NCBI GenBank assembly: GCA_027922465.2
Contig: BQMF02000045.1
Span: 1,302,001 to 1,366,000, forward strand
Source: Turritopsis dohrnii
Lineage: Eukaryota; Cnidaria; Hydrozoa; Anthoathecata; Oceaniidae
Direction: 5' to 3'
DNA length: 64,000 bases
A program made the translations under genes and the position numbers. Shown here piece after piece: positions 36,133-47,852 of the stretch. The notes beneath the pieces are model-generated. The model did not search any database. It saw only the letters and a program-made list of their open reading frames with translations, and was not told the origin of the DNA. Numbering within the stretch: position 1 is the stretch's first letter; the number at the start of each line of letters is the position of its first letter.

Positions 36133-36860
36133 ACGTGTAATCGACACTGTATGATGACATAAACATCCTTTATTTTTGGGGAACGAAATATTACGCTTTT
36201 ATTGATCTTTTCAGATATCACAGTGATTTCGTATGTTAAGCGTACTCTTTAAACATGTGATATATACCGTCAATCTTCATTATGAATGGTTTTCTCAATA
36301 TTGAAAACACAAAAAGTAAACAAAGATTTTGAAAGTAGCTATACTTATACGTATATACGTATACTTATTACGTATGCTCAAGCACACACATAAATTATAT
36401 AAATGAAAGGAAAGTTTTGTATCGTGTTTCATGTGCAGTGTTCTGAATTTACACAGTTGGAAGATGTTTTAATTCGCTGATTAGGAAAGCCATTCATAAT
36501 AAGGGACATTATCGACAGTGTATAACTTAAAAACTGATATAAAATATTAAAAACATTAAAACATCAAACATTGAAAGTAAGTGGTGCAGAGAGTAGTCAA
36601 ACATTTTTGATGTTGGAACTTAACAGGAAACTGAGCTGAGCTTAAGTATCCAGAGCTTGAAAAGCATAACAGCCTATATACGAAACAAACAAAGATGTTT
36701 TCAGGCTTTTCAAGACATGTTTCCACTAAAAACAAACAAATATATACCTTTTTGACTCTTCTGTTTACAAAACGTTGAGAATTTTGTTTTAGTTAGAAAA
36801 GAACGATCTGATCGCAACTTCTCTCTTATAAAAAATACAACGAACGAAAAAACTAAAAAG
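36133..36860. repeat. diverged repeat unit
   Basis: Shares with 37600-38290: CAGATATCACAGTGATT, GTCAATCTTC, ACACAAAAAGTAAACAAAGAT, GAGCTGAGCT, ATCCAGAGCTT and TTACAAAA-GTTGAGAA. No open frame persists across copies. Confidence 0.55.
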
Positions 36861-37129
36861 AATAACATGCGTGATAAAAAGCCACGTGCGTGAACACAAT
36901 ACATTAAAAAGAACATCAAACATAATAAAAGCCATCGTGCTGAAAATGAGCGTCACATATTTCAACACGATCACAGTTCAAGAAAATTATAAGTTTCTTC
37001 TATATATTCTAAAAGGGTTTCTTCCCGCTGACATGCATGGCACGGTGCTTTGGTTTCATGTAAACGCACGCATGAATTTTCAAAAAACCGCTAGGTTTGG
37101 ACAGTAAGAAAAAGAAGAAAAAGAAGAAA

Positions 37130-38290
37130 AACAAGATGCCCTTGCAGGCATAAGGATTTCTGCAAAATCAGCTGAAGTATGAAAAAAGAAAGACTATGAC
37201 ATTCTTGAAATTTAAGAAAAGTTTAATCCGCAATTAAATTTCTGATCACGTACTCCCCAAAAATCTGGAAAAAACATAATTGTCACTATGCAAAACTTTA
37301 TCTGAATGACATGTTCTTTATTTTGTTGGTACGAAATGATATTAAGGATTCAGTGATCAATTTAGATAAGACAATGAGTATGCACGTAAGTCATTGTATA
37401 GATTTTAATGATACGAAATACATCTATATACATACAAAATCAACATACATAACTGAAAACAGAAATTTGTGCTTTAATTTGAGTAACAATATGTCATTGC
37501 CATCTTTTTAATTTAAAAGCATGCATTACCAGAACTAAATTTCATGAAAAAAATATAAAAATTTATTCAGAAACTTAAAAAACAATAAATTTTTAATTAC
37601 GTATACACGCCAGGGCATCATGAAAGCATAACTGACACAATACGAACCTTACATTAACTTCTAATAAACTTAATGAACAAAATAACATCAAATTCATATG
37701 CTTTCAGATATCACAGTGATTACGTATGTACGGTCAATCTTCCTAATTACGAAAAGACTTCCCAAACACAAAAAGTAAACAAAGATTAGGATTATGAAAA
37801 ATATGACCTAAACTTAGCTACCAAAATTAGCAAACATATATAACTGAAAACAGAAATTTGCGTTAAAAGTTGTCCAATATCTAGAATTTACAGACAATCA
37901 AGGTAAGTTTCAATTTGCTATCGTAAATAGTAAGTCCCCATTCCTAATTCAGGACATTGATAATACAGCCAAGAACTGTACAAGTATATAATAGGCTAAA
38001 AAATAGCTAGAGAAACATCAAACATAAAATGAGATACACAGCGACAGACGAGAGTAACAAGACATTCCTTGTATGTTGTTGGAGCTGAAGAGGAAACCGA
38101 GCTGAGCTGCATGTATCCAGAGCTTAAAAAGCACTAAGTCCACACATGAAACAAACAGTATTTTGCATCTAGAAAGGCTTATAAAAGAATCGCAGCAGAC
38201 ATTTTGCAAAACATAAAAGCTGCACACACTGTTTTCACAAAACATTGAGAACTTGTTTTTAGAAAAGAATGAATGTAGTAGAATCATTGC
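37130..38290. repeat. two further diverged repeat units
   Basis: 37130-37540 resembles 33840-34490, and 37600-38290 resembles 36133-36860. Unit spacing suggests an old tandem array. The short minus ORF 38018-38287 aligns with one at 17732-17935 (…FKLW…AQL.FL.SSN…), but the frame is broken in the 36.6-kb copy. Confidence 0.55.
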
Positions 38291-40356
38291 AAGATAATTA
38301 TAAATTTCTACCCTTTACTTTCGGTTTTGGAAGTGCAAATCTTCTTACTTTTGGAAATTTAAGGTTTCTTCGGTCACGCTGTGGTATACCACCATTATGC
38401 GAACGGCGTGCAAATGTAAGTCGAAAAATACCCGGATGATCACATGGTGGAAATTCAAGCCAATAAACTAGCGCTATTAAAGTTAATTAGCACCCTTTCG
38501 TAATAGTGGCGCTTCATGCACCAATGAACTTTTGAGACGGCGGCTGTATGAACCAATGAACTTCGAAATAAAAAAAATCGCTACGTTTGGACAGTAAGAT
38601 GAAAAAAAAAAAAACTAAGAAAAACAACGACGATCGTAAAGTATTTCTTGCTACGCAGAAATCCAACAAAGCCGGTTTTAATGTATTTCTTGCTTTCGCA
38701 GAAATCCAATAAATACATACTACATAAATGCATACTATAACATCGTATATAGTGAACCTTCTAATTTTCATTTTTCTTTATGCCACCAAGGCTATAATAC
38801 TCAGATAACACCTTAAACTTCCGTATGACCATTTCAAATGATCAATTACAAGGATAGGTAGAGATCGACTCACTGCAACCTGTATAGCTCCCATACCGAA
38901 TGCAAAACCAAAAATTATCACAACGTTTATATCTTGGTACAGCTTGATACCATCTTAAGCTCTTCTTCATTCTCGGTTTGAGCATATTTTGTTAACCGTC
39001 GTAATCGTCGTTATCGTCTAATGTGAACACTTTTGTAATCGTCGTAATCGCCTTAAACGCATGGCCTTTACGACGGCAAAACATTAAAAAATTGATATTT
39101 TATCGTCGTAGTCGCTCTATTGTATGTAAAAATTATATACGCCATAAGTTAACCTTAAAAACTAAGGAAACATTGTATGAATATTCTTATGTTTCCTTCA
39201 ATCAACGAAAAAATTAGTTTAACATATTTTGCTATATAATATGACCCTGTTAGCCAAGAATCTTTGGAAATGGGATACATTATAGGTAGAAGCATTTCCT
39301 TAAATTCCTGATCAGTCAAAAAATGTGGAGGAGTCCAGCATTTTGTATTTCTTTCAGTCTTAAGTATTGATAAGGTTACTTTGCATGTTTTTCTGTGCTA
39401 ATTTTAAATGACTGAGCCCTCCTCCACAAATTTCGACTGAGTTCTAGCTACTGGTCTGGTTTGTTTTACTTTTATGGTAGTTTATATCTTTTTCTATTGT
39501 TGTATCTACCATTTTTAATTTATCTAGTTCTCAGACTCTTTTATGTATATATCGGCGAGCACGTGTCTGTTCGCGCTCTCGTCTTTCTTGCACTGGGACA
39601 AGATAACAGGTTGTGCAAAGTTCGTTTAAATCTTCGTGCCCACCTTATTTTCCTCCGTTTTAATGTTCAAGAAAATTTGTAGTCTACTTTCATACTAAAC
39701 TTTAATGATTCTTAATGACAAAAATAATATACCATAACAAGATATTTTTGTATTTCCTCTCACATCTTCACAACCAATTCTCGACACTTTGAAAAGCCGA
39801 AAAATAAAATTACCACTTAATATTGCTATTTTAAGATAATATCCTATTAAAGGTTGTGCAAACACGCTTGACCATAGACATCATATCAGTACGGAAAAAC
39901 ATACAAAAAAATCCAAAATAGGAATTACAATAAACAAATTAATTTACCAAGCTTTGATGTGCATCTGGTCCTAACTTCGGACATCCTACCTAATTTCGGA
40001 CGCCAAAAAACGTATCCGCATAATACAAAACACATGAATAATAATCCATAACTACACTGTCAATTAAACAAAATCCAAAACTTATCATAGCTAAACCTAA
40101 CAAATGCAAACTTTTGAATAAGTCAACTGTACCCTTGAGACACACGCTGCACGCAGATAATCTCTGGGCTTTGCAATGTGATTACGTATGCGATTTAAGA
40201 CTCTATCTTAACAATGGATCCATGGAATTTACATTGACCTTTCCAGTTGCACATATTTATCGTGTTAGACATTTTAAAGTCTCTCGCATTCCGCTCGCAT
40301 TTTCTTACTTCGTCATTCCTCCCAATTATCTGAAAGTTACTAGTGTCTGTTTGGAT
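38291..40356. other. non-coding, no gene seen
   Basis: Two kb without a supported exon. 38641-38711 has two copies of GTATTTCTTGCT...CGCAGAAATCCAA. 39000-39120 has GTCGTAATCGTCG-type words that also occur at 5553-5600. Confidence 0.4.
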
Positions 40357-40364
40357 TATAAAAG
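40357..40364 (+). promoter_or_regulatory. TATA box
   Basis: TATAAAAG 36 bp upstream of the ATG at 40400, a normal core-promoter distance for a gene with a very short 5' leader. Confidence 0.4.
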
Positions 40365-40399
40365 GAATCTTAAGAAGACCCCCTTTCCACTTCTTGAAA

Positions 40400-40612
40400 A
40401 TGTTCAAATACGTTATTTATCTAGCATTTGTGCTTTCTGTTTCTTTTTATGGAGCCTCAAACTGAAAAAGTCCTGGGAACGAGGTGATATTTTGAGAAAA
40501 AAACGGCAAAATTGGAACCTTAAGTGCCAATTGGGTGATAATCGAAAGCAGTTATGGAGGCGTCGTTATGTATATGTCCGATGGGAGCAAGGGAAAAAGG
40601 ATGATTGATTAA
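40400..40612 (+). pseudogene. small secreted-protein gene with two in-frame TGA codons
   Basis: From the ATG at 40400 the frame reads MFKYVIYLAFVLSVSFYGAS, a good signal peptide, then TGA at 40463-40465, nine codons, and TGA at 40493-40495. It then runs 38 codons with protein-like content (GKIGTLSANWVIIESSYGG, then MYMSDGSKGKRMID) to TAA at 40610-40612. A TATA box stands at the right distance upstream. The simplest reading is a decayed gene for a ~70-residue secreted protein. Alternatives are UGA recoding, or chance overlap with the 164-codon open frame 40114-40608 in another phase. The family is not recognised. Confidence 0.4.
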
Positions 40613-40619
40613 GACGATC

Positions 40620-41455
40620 AAATTTAGTATATTTGGCTAGATATATTACAGAAAATCTAAAGAAGTGCTTGCTCTGGAAGTTGGGATGAAGATCTTAATA
40701 ATATGCAAAACTGGAAATGAACTAGACCTCACTTTGAATCTAAACAACAACTTTGAAAAATCGTATAAAAAGGCCAGTGGTCGTGTCAATTTGTTACGAA
40801 AAATGAGACCTTATTTGAACATTGATGCTGCACACAAAATTTACGAGATGGTGATAGTTCCAATTATATTGTATAGCACGTTTCTGCATGCACAATCTAC
40901 ATCGACACAACAACGAAAATTGTCTTCGTTAGAAAAAAGGGCAAAAGATATAATTGGTGGAAACAGAAAAATACGTAGCATTGAAGGAAGAAAGAAGATG
41001 AGAATCTCCAAAATGGTAAAACGATGTTTAAATGGAGATGTCTGTAGTAACTTCGAAAACTACTTTGAAGTAAACTCACATGAAAAGAACACTAGGAATA
41101 GAAATAAATTTTTAAAGCTCCCAGAAGTAAAGTTAGAATTTGCTAGGAAATCCTTTAAGTTTCAGGGAGCAAAAATCTACAACGAGTTGCCTCTGTTTAT
41201 ACGAAATTCTGAGAATTTTAACCTTATAAATAATTTTTTTAATTAGGATTTTAACCAATAGAAATAAATTATTTTGTATTTTTTTTTATTTTTTTTTTAT
41301 TTTCTTGTCATATTTGTAATATTTACCATAAACAGGTCACACGTTGATAACAGCAATTAAGTTTGTTGAAGTGTTTATATGTATATATTTCTATTGTAGA
41401 TATGTACATATATATACCTGTATAAATATTGCTTAAATAAATAAAATAATAAAAA
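40620..41455 (+). mobile_element. LINE fragment, reverse-transcriptase C-terminal region
   Basis: ORF 40665-41246 (193 residues) covers the end of a non-LTR reverse transcriptase: SYKKASGRVNLLRKMRPYLN, HKIYEMVIVPIILYSTFLHA (thumb/connection region), LSSLEKRAKDIIGG, and the terminal KLPEVKLEFARKSFKFQGAK with IYNELPLFIRN. The catalytic FADD-type motif lies upstream and is missing. The AT-rich 3' region ends in AAATAAATAAAATAATAAAA at about 41435. A homologous tail lies at 1688-1939 on the other strand. Confidence 0.85.
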
Positions 41456-43460
41456 CATTCCATTGCTTGCATAAAATGTTTTATATTTTTTGTAAACGAA
41501 TGGTTCTCATCCGACAAACACACGACATCATAATGATGTCGCCGACACGTCTTAATCAGGTGACGACGCCATATGACGTTTTATGAGTTCTTTCGTGATG
41601 TCATTTAAAGACATATAATATGACTTTAGCGAAGTATCGAAAACACGGCCAAGCCATGACCTAAAAGGTCGTGCTTACGACTTAGAAACGTAACAACGTA
41701 ACAAACATAACAAACGTAACAAACGTATGAAATATGAAATATGAATTTGAAAAGGTGGTGTCGTTCTATTTTCGTCTGCCAAGCTCAAATTACCAAACTT
41801 GGCTTTCGTTAAAAAACTTGATCTGACAAAATGTGTTTCCCTCATCTCTCCTCAATTTCATTCCCTACATCACCTTAACTTTATTTTAACAGGGTGCATG
41901 CTTTGCGCATTGCCCTCTCCTTTGCCCACCTGGTTCGTATCGATTGAGTTTCTTTGCATGCATGGCTTAGCATCAAACATAAAAAAAATAAGTCTCACCA
42001 AATTATTTGTTTTTGATGTTAGGGACATGACTTTTGTGTTCACTATGCTATACGGTGGTACAAAGTCACGCTGTGAAATCCTATATTTTAAATAGCGGTA
42101 TAGTAAATAATGAAAATGACGGTATTCAAATGTAATCGTTAAATGCCATTGTAAAAAGCTTTTTCCAAGAAAACAATATTACATTATGAAATAAATAATT
42201 AGATTTTTTTGACGTTCATGCCGTTTTTGAAGAATATGCAGCATGATATTTACTTTTTTTCCGCCCTAAAATAACAAGTTTGCTATTACGTGTTTACACG
42301 GTTTGCTCTGGTCTGACCATGTGGTACAAATAAGATGCTGACTGAAATTCTATCGACAAGTTTTGTTTAGAAGGCTTCGGCTCAGCACACAGCCAGATAA
42401 CAAGACTTTTCTGGAAATGTATAGTTGAATGGCTATTTCACAAATTTTTGAAATGTTGAGACACTGATCTGCTTGAATGGGAAAAATATTCATTTAAGCA
42501 TTACGTATTAGAAATGCATAACAACTTTGATTGCAATCATTTGGACTTGGATACTGGTTGGCGTTACTTGGAATAATATTAAAGAAGGAAGCTGCAAAAC
42601 TTTAAATTTTGAACACATAACAAATCAAAGGACTCTGTTAAACTTTAAAAAGAACGCTGTAAATAAAAGCAATGTAAGCTGTGAGTTTCTTGAATGAAAT
42701 AAGGATTGACTTTGATACGTCCTTGTAAGGCATTATTTCTCATTTATGTTCCGTAGGTAGCGTTTGGATCTCATCATCCAATTGTCTCGTACCAGAAGAA
42801 GTCGTGCTGTTGATAATTTTTTATTTATGTTTTAATAAAGTTCATTTTATATTTTATAGAAATAAAATATATAGATGTTTACACAAGAAAACATGATGTT
42901 GAATTGATTGTAAATCTCAATATCATCCCAGATCTTGCAAAACCAAAGATGTTGAAAGTTGGAACAAAATATCTTATTAAGAAATGTTACATTAGAATTT
43001 CGTAAACAATTTTTAAATAGTTTGTAAATAATTGCACAAGATAATTAAAGAATTGTTGTCATAAAAAAAGTTGAAAATGCTTCTCCTTATTTAACGTTAT
43101 GGCTAAGTACTCAGTGGTCAAAATCACTAAAAGTTACTGCATCAAAGTGCATTTGCAATGAATTGGTGTGCATATTTGTATAGTTTCCTACAAAAATGTA
43201 CTCCACCGCAGTGATTTTTCAGCAAATATGCATGGTGGGTATAAATTCAATTCGCAACATCGTTTCATTATCAAATGTCTCCGAAAATGAGAATACATTG
43301 CTTTTTATCAACTTTCGAAAATTGCATTTTTCCTCATCAAACTTTTCTGAAAATATCCTGAACATTTCTTTTGTTTTTTTCTTAAGTGGTTAAAGAAGGA
43401 GTGATCTACCAACTGCTAAATCAAAACTTAGATAGATTTGGAAAAGTTAGAGGCTTTTGT
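41456..43460. other. non-coding, no gene seen
   Basis: Contains ACGTAACAAACATAACAAACGTAACAAACG-type short repeats near 41697-41730. No exon supported. Confidence 0.4.
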
Positions 43461-43502
43461 ACTAAAAATGTCCTAGTGTTCCATTTATTTTGGCCAGCAG
43501 TG
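43461..43502. mobile_element. Tc1-like transposon terminal inverted repeat (right end)
   Basis: CCATTTATTTTGGCCAGCAG followed by TG and then TA is the classic terminal phrase of Tc1-type transposons (CACTG...GGCCAAAATAAATGG in complement). The matching left end was not found. Confidence 0.5.
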
Positions 43503-43504
43503 TA

Positions 43505-45024
43505 TATTACCAGAATCTTGTAGATCTTTTTATTCGAATAGGATACTTCAGATATAACTTAGAAATAAAAGACGAAAATGATACAGTTAAAACCTCGACC
43601 TTTGAGGCCGCCGGAAACTGGCAACGTAATCCACACTGATGTGGGCCTCCATCAGGAATGTATACCTCAGATTTTAAGGCAGAGAACTTGCACATACTAG
43701 ACTGATAGATGATTGTGGTTTTCATACAAGTAATTTTAGGATCATTTTTAAGATCAATTCTGTAAGCATAACCGTCCTTTAATGGCTTTGATTAGTTTAA
43801 CAGTAAATCATTTGAGATAAATGCAAATTCATTTGAATAATGCGCTTTTCCTGAATCTTAGCTTATATGTCAAATTCCTGTTCGACTGTCTTTTCCAATT
43901 GAACAATTTTTTTGTTTCGTTTTTATTTATTGAATTGCATTGGAAAAGGACTGTCACGTTATGGATGAGCTGGCAATAAATTGACGGTTATAAATAATTA
44001 ATGTTGCAACTATTGAAGGGGAGGCGTTGCAAGTATCCCGATGTCTGTTTGACATTCATATGAATATAGAGATCGCAGAAAAAAGCAGGAAACTACAAAT
44101 ACTCTTGCAATTCGTTGAATGGCTTGGATCCATTTTTAAAAGTAATTTTGGGACAAAATTAGTCTTGAATATTAAAAATGATTTAAAGTTCATGACAAAA
44201 TTTATAATTGAAACAATTTGCTGATTTCCGATTTGTGAATCTATTTTATAGAATTTTGTTAAAGAGAGAATTTCAGTGTATCTTCAATTCACTTTAGTGT
44301 TCTTTTGATTTACCTTTGAATAGATCGTGGTGATCCCGTTCTAGATTCATGTGAGATGCGAAGATTGTGATACTAACATTTCTAGATATTTAACTAGGTG
44401 ACGTTTTTCATTGTATTGTATTGTGAATCAAACTTGAGTGACCCGAAAATTAAATGAAACGAATTCAAAAACGTTTTTGAATCTAAAACATATAATCTCA
44501 AGACGTTCACAATTAATGATGGTATATAATACAAAATTAATGGTTTAAGAAAGTAAAAAATAAGTACAGGCGAATTCTTTTTGTTTCTCAGAGTTGCGTT
44601 CTAACAGAACTTATGTAATCTAGATGTAAGTCTAAAAAGGAAGTTACAGCGAATAACAATTCAAAACAACAACAAAAGCTGGGCGCGCATGGCCACGGGA
44701 TTGCCTTCCTTACATAGCAGTTTCTCCTTAGATAGTTCTGGACCTAAATCGTTTGGAATTTCAAAATTCTATAAACGGAACAAATAAGAATCTGCTATGA
44801 AATACAATCTCATTTTGTGCTCCAATCTCTCCGAATATTTAGCTGTTGGCGTATTCATATTATTGTCTTATTAAGCTCTCAAAAGTAAAGCTATTCTCAC
44901 AAAAAATATATTTATCAAACCATTTTAAAGGTAAAAAAATATTCATTTGGTTTTATAATCCAAAAAGGGCTTTTTTTTGTAATGTGATGTGATGGCGTTC
45001 CATTTGTTTTGTTGGGTAAAAGTT
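43505..45024. other. no supported gene; one 72-codon minus ORF
   Basis: Minus ORF 43507-43725 has a GC-richer centre (for example PDGGPHQCGLRCQFPAASKV) and begins right after the Tc1 end, so it may be transposon-borne or an orphan exon. Not recognised. The rest is AT-rich spacer. Confidence 0.35.
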
Positions 45025-45931
45025 TTAGCTATCTCTGTATGATCGCTTTTCTTTTGCGTTCCTCTTCTTCTTCTTCCTTCTACGCTTTCCACCTTCTCGT
45101 AGCACATCAACGCTATTTGCTTCGTCTGGTACGCACTCATAACCTACTTTCAGATATTTATAGACATTACCGCACGAGTTATCGTCGAAGAAGATATTGG
45201 AAGCAACCAATTCGCAAGCTTGTTGGTTTTTACACTGTCCATTTACTTTCCCGAGTGCATTTTGGGAATTGGTTTCGCATAATCTTTCAGTAGTCAAGCC
45301 TGCAGGAGCTGTAGGGCACGTCACGTGATCTTCACGACCCCAGAATGCTTGGTTGATCTTGATGAGCTCATACTGTTTACATTCAATCCAATGTTTTTCT
45401 CCTTCACATGTTACTTGGAATTCCTTTTGAGATAAAAAATAAGTGAAAAGATAAATCCAATGTGAATTGCTCTTGAATAAATTGGTAAGAAATCTATATA
45501 TAACTCACCGGTGTGATTGGCTCTGCGCCTGCTTCTCCTGCGACGCCCTGTGGTCCTGGCAAACCTGGTGCACCGGGTAAACCAGCGGCGCCAGGCAAAC
45601 CAACTTGACCAGGATCACCCTTTTCACCAGGATATCCAGGAGCACCAGGAGCGCCTTGTACCCCTGGTGGACCTTGTGGACCAGGTGCTCCGTCTTCTCC
45701 TACATGACCTGGGGCACCAGGAGCACCCGGCAGCCCCGGAGGGCCTGGTTCCCCTGCAGGACCTGGTGGTCCAGGAGGACCAGGTGGACCATTTAATCCT
45801 TTCAAGAAAAATCCAAGAGTCAAGTTTTGTTCCAGCAGCTGACTAACCATTAATTGGTCAATAAACGGTTGGGTTATTCGATCGCCAACACGTGGCCAAT
45901 CTGGTAGAATTCGACCTTGTTGCTGAGAGTT
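45025..45931 (-). CDS. collagen-SUEL lectin protein A (signal exon not located)
   Basis: Two exons read on the minus strand: 45931-45509 (141 codons) and 45423-45025 (132 codons plus stop), joined phase 0 (CCG/GTGAGT donor, CTCAAAAG acceptor). Exon 1 has a leader ([18 protein letters not shown]), a hydrophobic helix with NLT sequon ([15 protein letters not shown]), then 31 uninterrupted Gly-X-Y triplets including GEKGDP. Exon 2 is a SUEL/rhamnose-binding lectin domain: AFWGRED (the FWGR counterpart of YGR), eight cysteines and [12 protein letters not shown] matching DPC..YKYL. It ends in a polybasic tail ([18 protein letters not shown]). The protein should be secreted, trimerise through collagen and bind cell-surface sugars. 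No signal-peptide exon was found between 45932 and 47850; it may share the one at 50033-50098. Confidence 0.8.
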
Positions 45932-47757
45932 CTGAAAATGCAATCAAAGAAATAACAAATGTTAACAATGATGCAAACAGGTGTGCGACAAAGAAATTAG
46001 CCCACAATAGTCATCTAATATTTTTTACTAAAACACAATGAAATTCTAAATCAACAAAGGAAGCGGTTTGGAATCGGTATGGTCTAAACTGTTTAAGTTA
46101 AGGGTTATTTATTTTATTTTATAAAAAATTTTTAAATTAAATTTATAGAAAATCTCTTAAAGCATCTTTTGATTTTATTACAACATGTAGACTACATCTT
46201 CCAGTTGCTATTTTGGACAGTAGGACACGGCGGAAAACAAAATTCTTTTCAATCATTTAAAGAACGTTTCACCTAAACTAAAGCTGGTGCGTTTGAGGGT
46301 TAATTCCATTGTAGTATTTTGAAATCTTCAAAATTTTTCCGTGGCTGCTAACATATGAAAATGTAACCACGAACCAATCAAATTTGGTAGTTTTTATGTG
46401 GAAGTTAATCTGGTGAAAATTCGGCGTTTGACCATAACTCACTGACTCATACTCAACTCATAACTCACATTTAGTTCGATTTAACTCTCAGTTAAAATGG
46501 TTGAAATGGTAAACCTTTCCCAATATAAACTGGGAAATTTGAACAAGATGAGTTGTTTGTTTTTTATCTTCTTTGTTCAGCTTAAATTTTTTGTTTGCCT
46601 TGATCATTTAACGTCATGTTAAGGTTACATCATCAAACAGAAAATTCTAAACTGAGTCTACCGAACGATTAATGGTTCCAAGCAGTTGATCCAGATTGGA
46701 ATTAGAAAGAAATCTGGTTGGATTGAAGAACTCTATTCCATCAAAACTTGAGTGGCGTACTGACTGTAAGTGGTATCCTAACTCCAATACATTATCGGTT
46801 CCTTCAATGATCAATATCTACCAGTCACCAGCATGTAAATCGAATATGATTGAGTAAAAAGAAGGTAATCGACAAGGCCGTCGTCTTTATAAGGTCATTA
46901 TTGTTATTATATATTTTCTCTTCACAAAAACACAACATACACGGAGACAAAAAAAAAGGAAAAAAAAGAAAAAAATATATATTTATTCCAGTCCAGATTT
47001 GAACCGTAAAACCTTTTTACAAAAACTTATAGAATTTATGTTTGGTATAGAGTGATTGTAAATATCACAAAATGACATGGGGGAAGATCAAAAGATTATC
47101 ATAATGTAAAAAAACAATAATAATAATAAACAAGATTATAGATTTGAAGTTCCTTTTTTAAGATGAATACTGGGGAATTTTTGCAGTAATATTATTGATA
47201 AACAAAGGAGGTTTGATTCAATTTTGAAGTCAAATGTTTGATTAAATAATGTCTCATTTTAGAATTTATGGCAATGTTTGCTTTCTGCAACGTCACTGAT
47301 GAGTGATAAGTATATCTAGTTTGTAAATCGTACGCAAAATTAAGAGTGTATACAGAATTAGCTGTTACTTTTATGGCAGTACGATGGTCAAACTAGCACT
47401 TGCTTACAAACACGCCAAAATAATGGTTCCTTTCCGCAGATTAAGACGCTTGATCAGTTTAAGAAAAGCGAAATCAAAACTTATCAAAACTAAGCCTATT
47501 GGAAAAAAAATATAGTTTGTTTTTTTATTACAAAAAGATAATTTGATTTCATCAATCCCAAATTGAGGCTCTCCCAATGGTGCGTTCCTGATCAGAATTC
47601 TGCTTATGTAGAATGCAATCTCTCAGGATTCTTTTGTTGATGGTGTATCAATGCTCCAGTGGTAACTGGTCTTCGTGATGGTGAATCATTCGTTTCTTCA
47701 ATTCCACATGAGATTGTCACAGTTGTATTGAAAAGTGTGGGTATTATAACGTCTCTT
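45932..47757. other. intergenic or intronic spacer between lectin genes A and B
   Basis: Searched on the minus strand for a phase-0 signal-peptide exon and none found. 46919-46985 is A/T low complexity. 46668-46870 (plus) has broken protein-like stretches with stops, unrecognised. Confidence 0.4.
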
Positions 47758-47763
47758 TTTATT
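47758..47763 (-). promoter_or_regulatory. poly(A) signal of lectin gene B
   Basis: AATAAA on the minus strand about 90 bases past the stop codon at 47853. Confidence 0.5.
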
Positions 47764-47852
47764 AAAAAAATATGAATATAAAATTCGATGGGTATTCTTT
47801 TAGTTTATAGTTGAATCAGCTTTCAGTTGGTGTATTGCTGGTTTGTTGTCAT

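Noticed and set aside
40114..40608. 164-codon plus ORF
   Set aside because: No recognisable domain, and it overlaps in a different frame the signal-peptide reading that has the TATA box. It cannot be excluded but is not supported.
45517..45846. Plus-strand ORFs opposite the collagen exons (also 48379-48709 and 62475-62768)
   Set aside because: Antisense shadows of Gly-Pro-rich codons, which leave both strands free of stops.
46668..46870. Protein-like plus-strand stretches (for example QLIQIGIRKKSGWIEELYS)
   Set aside because: Interrupted by stops, no splice sites and no recognised domain; possibly an old pseudogene but not supportable.
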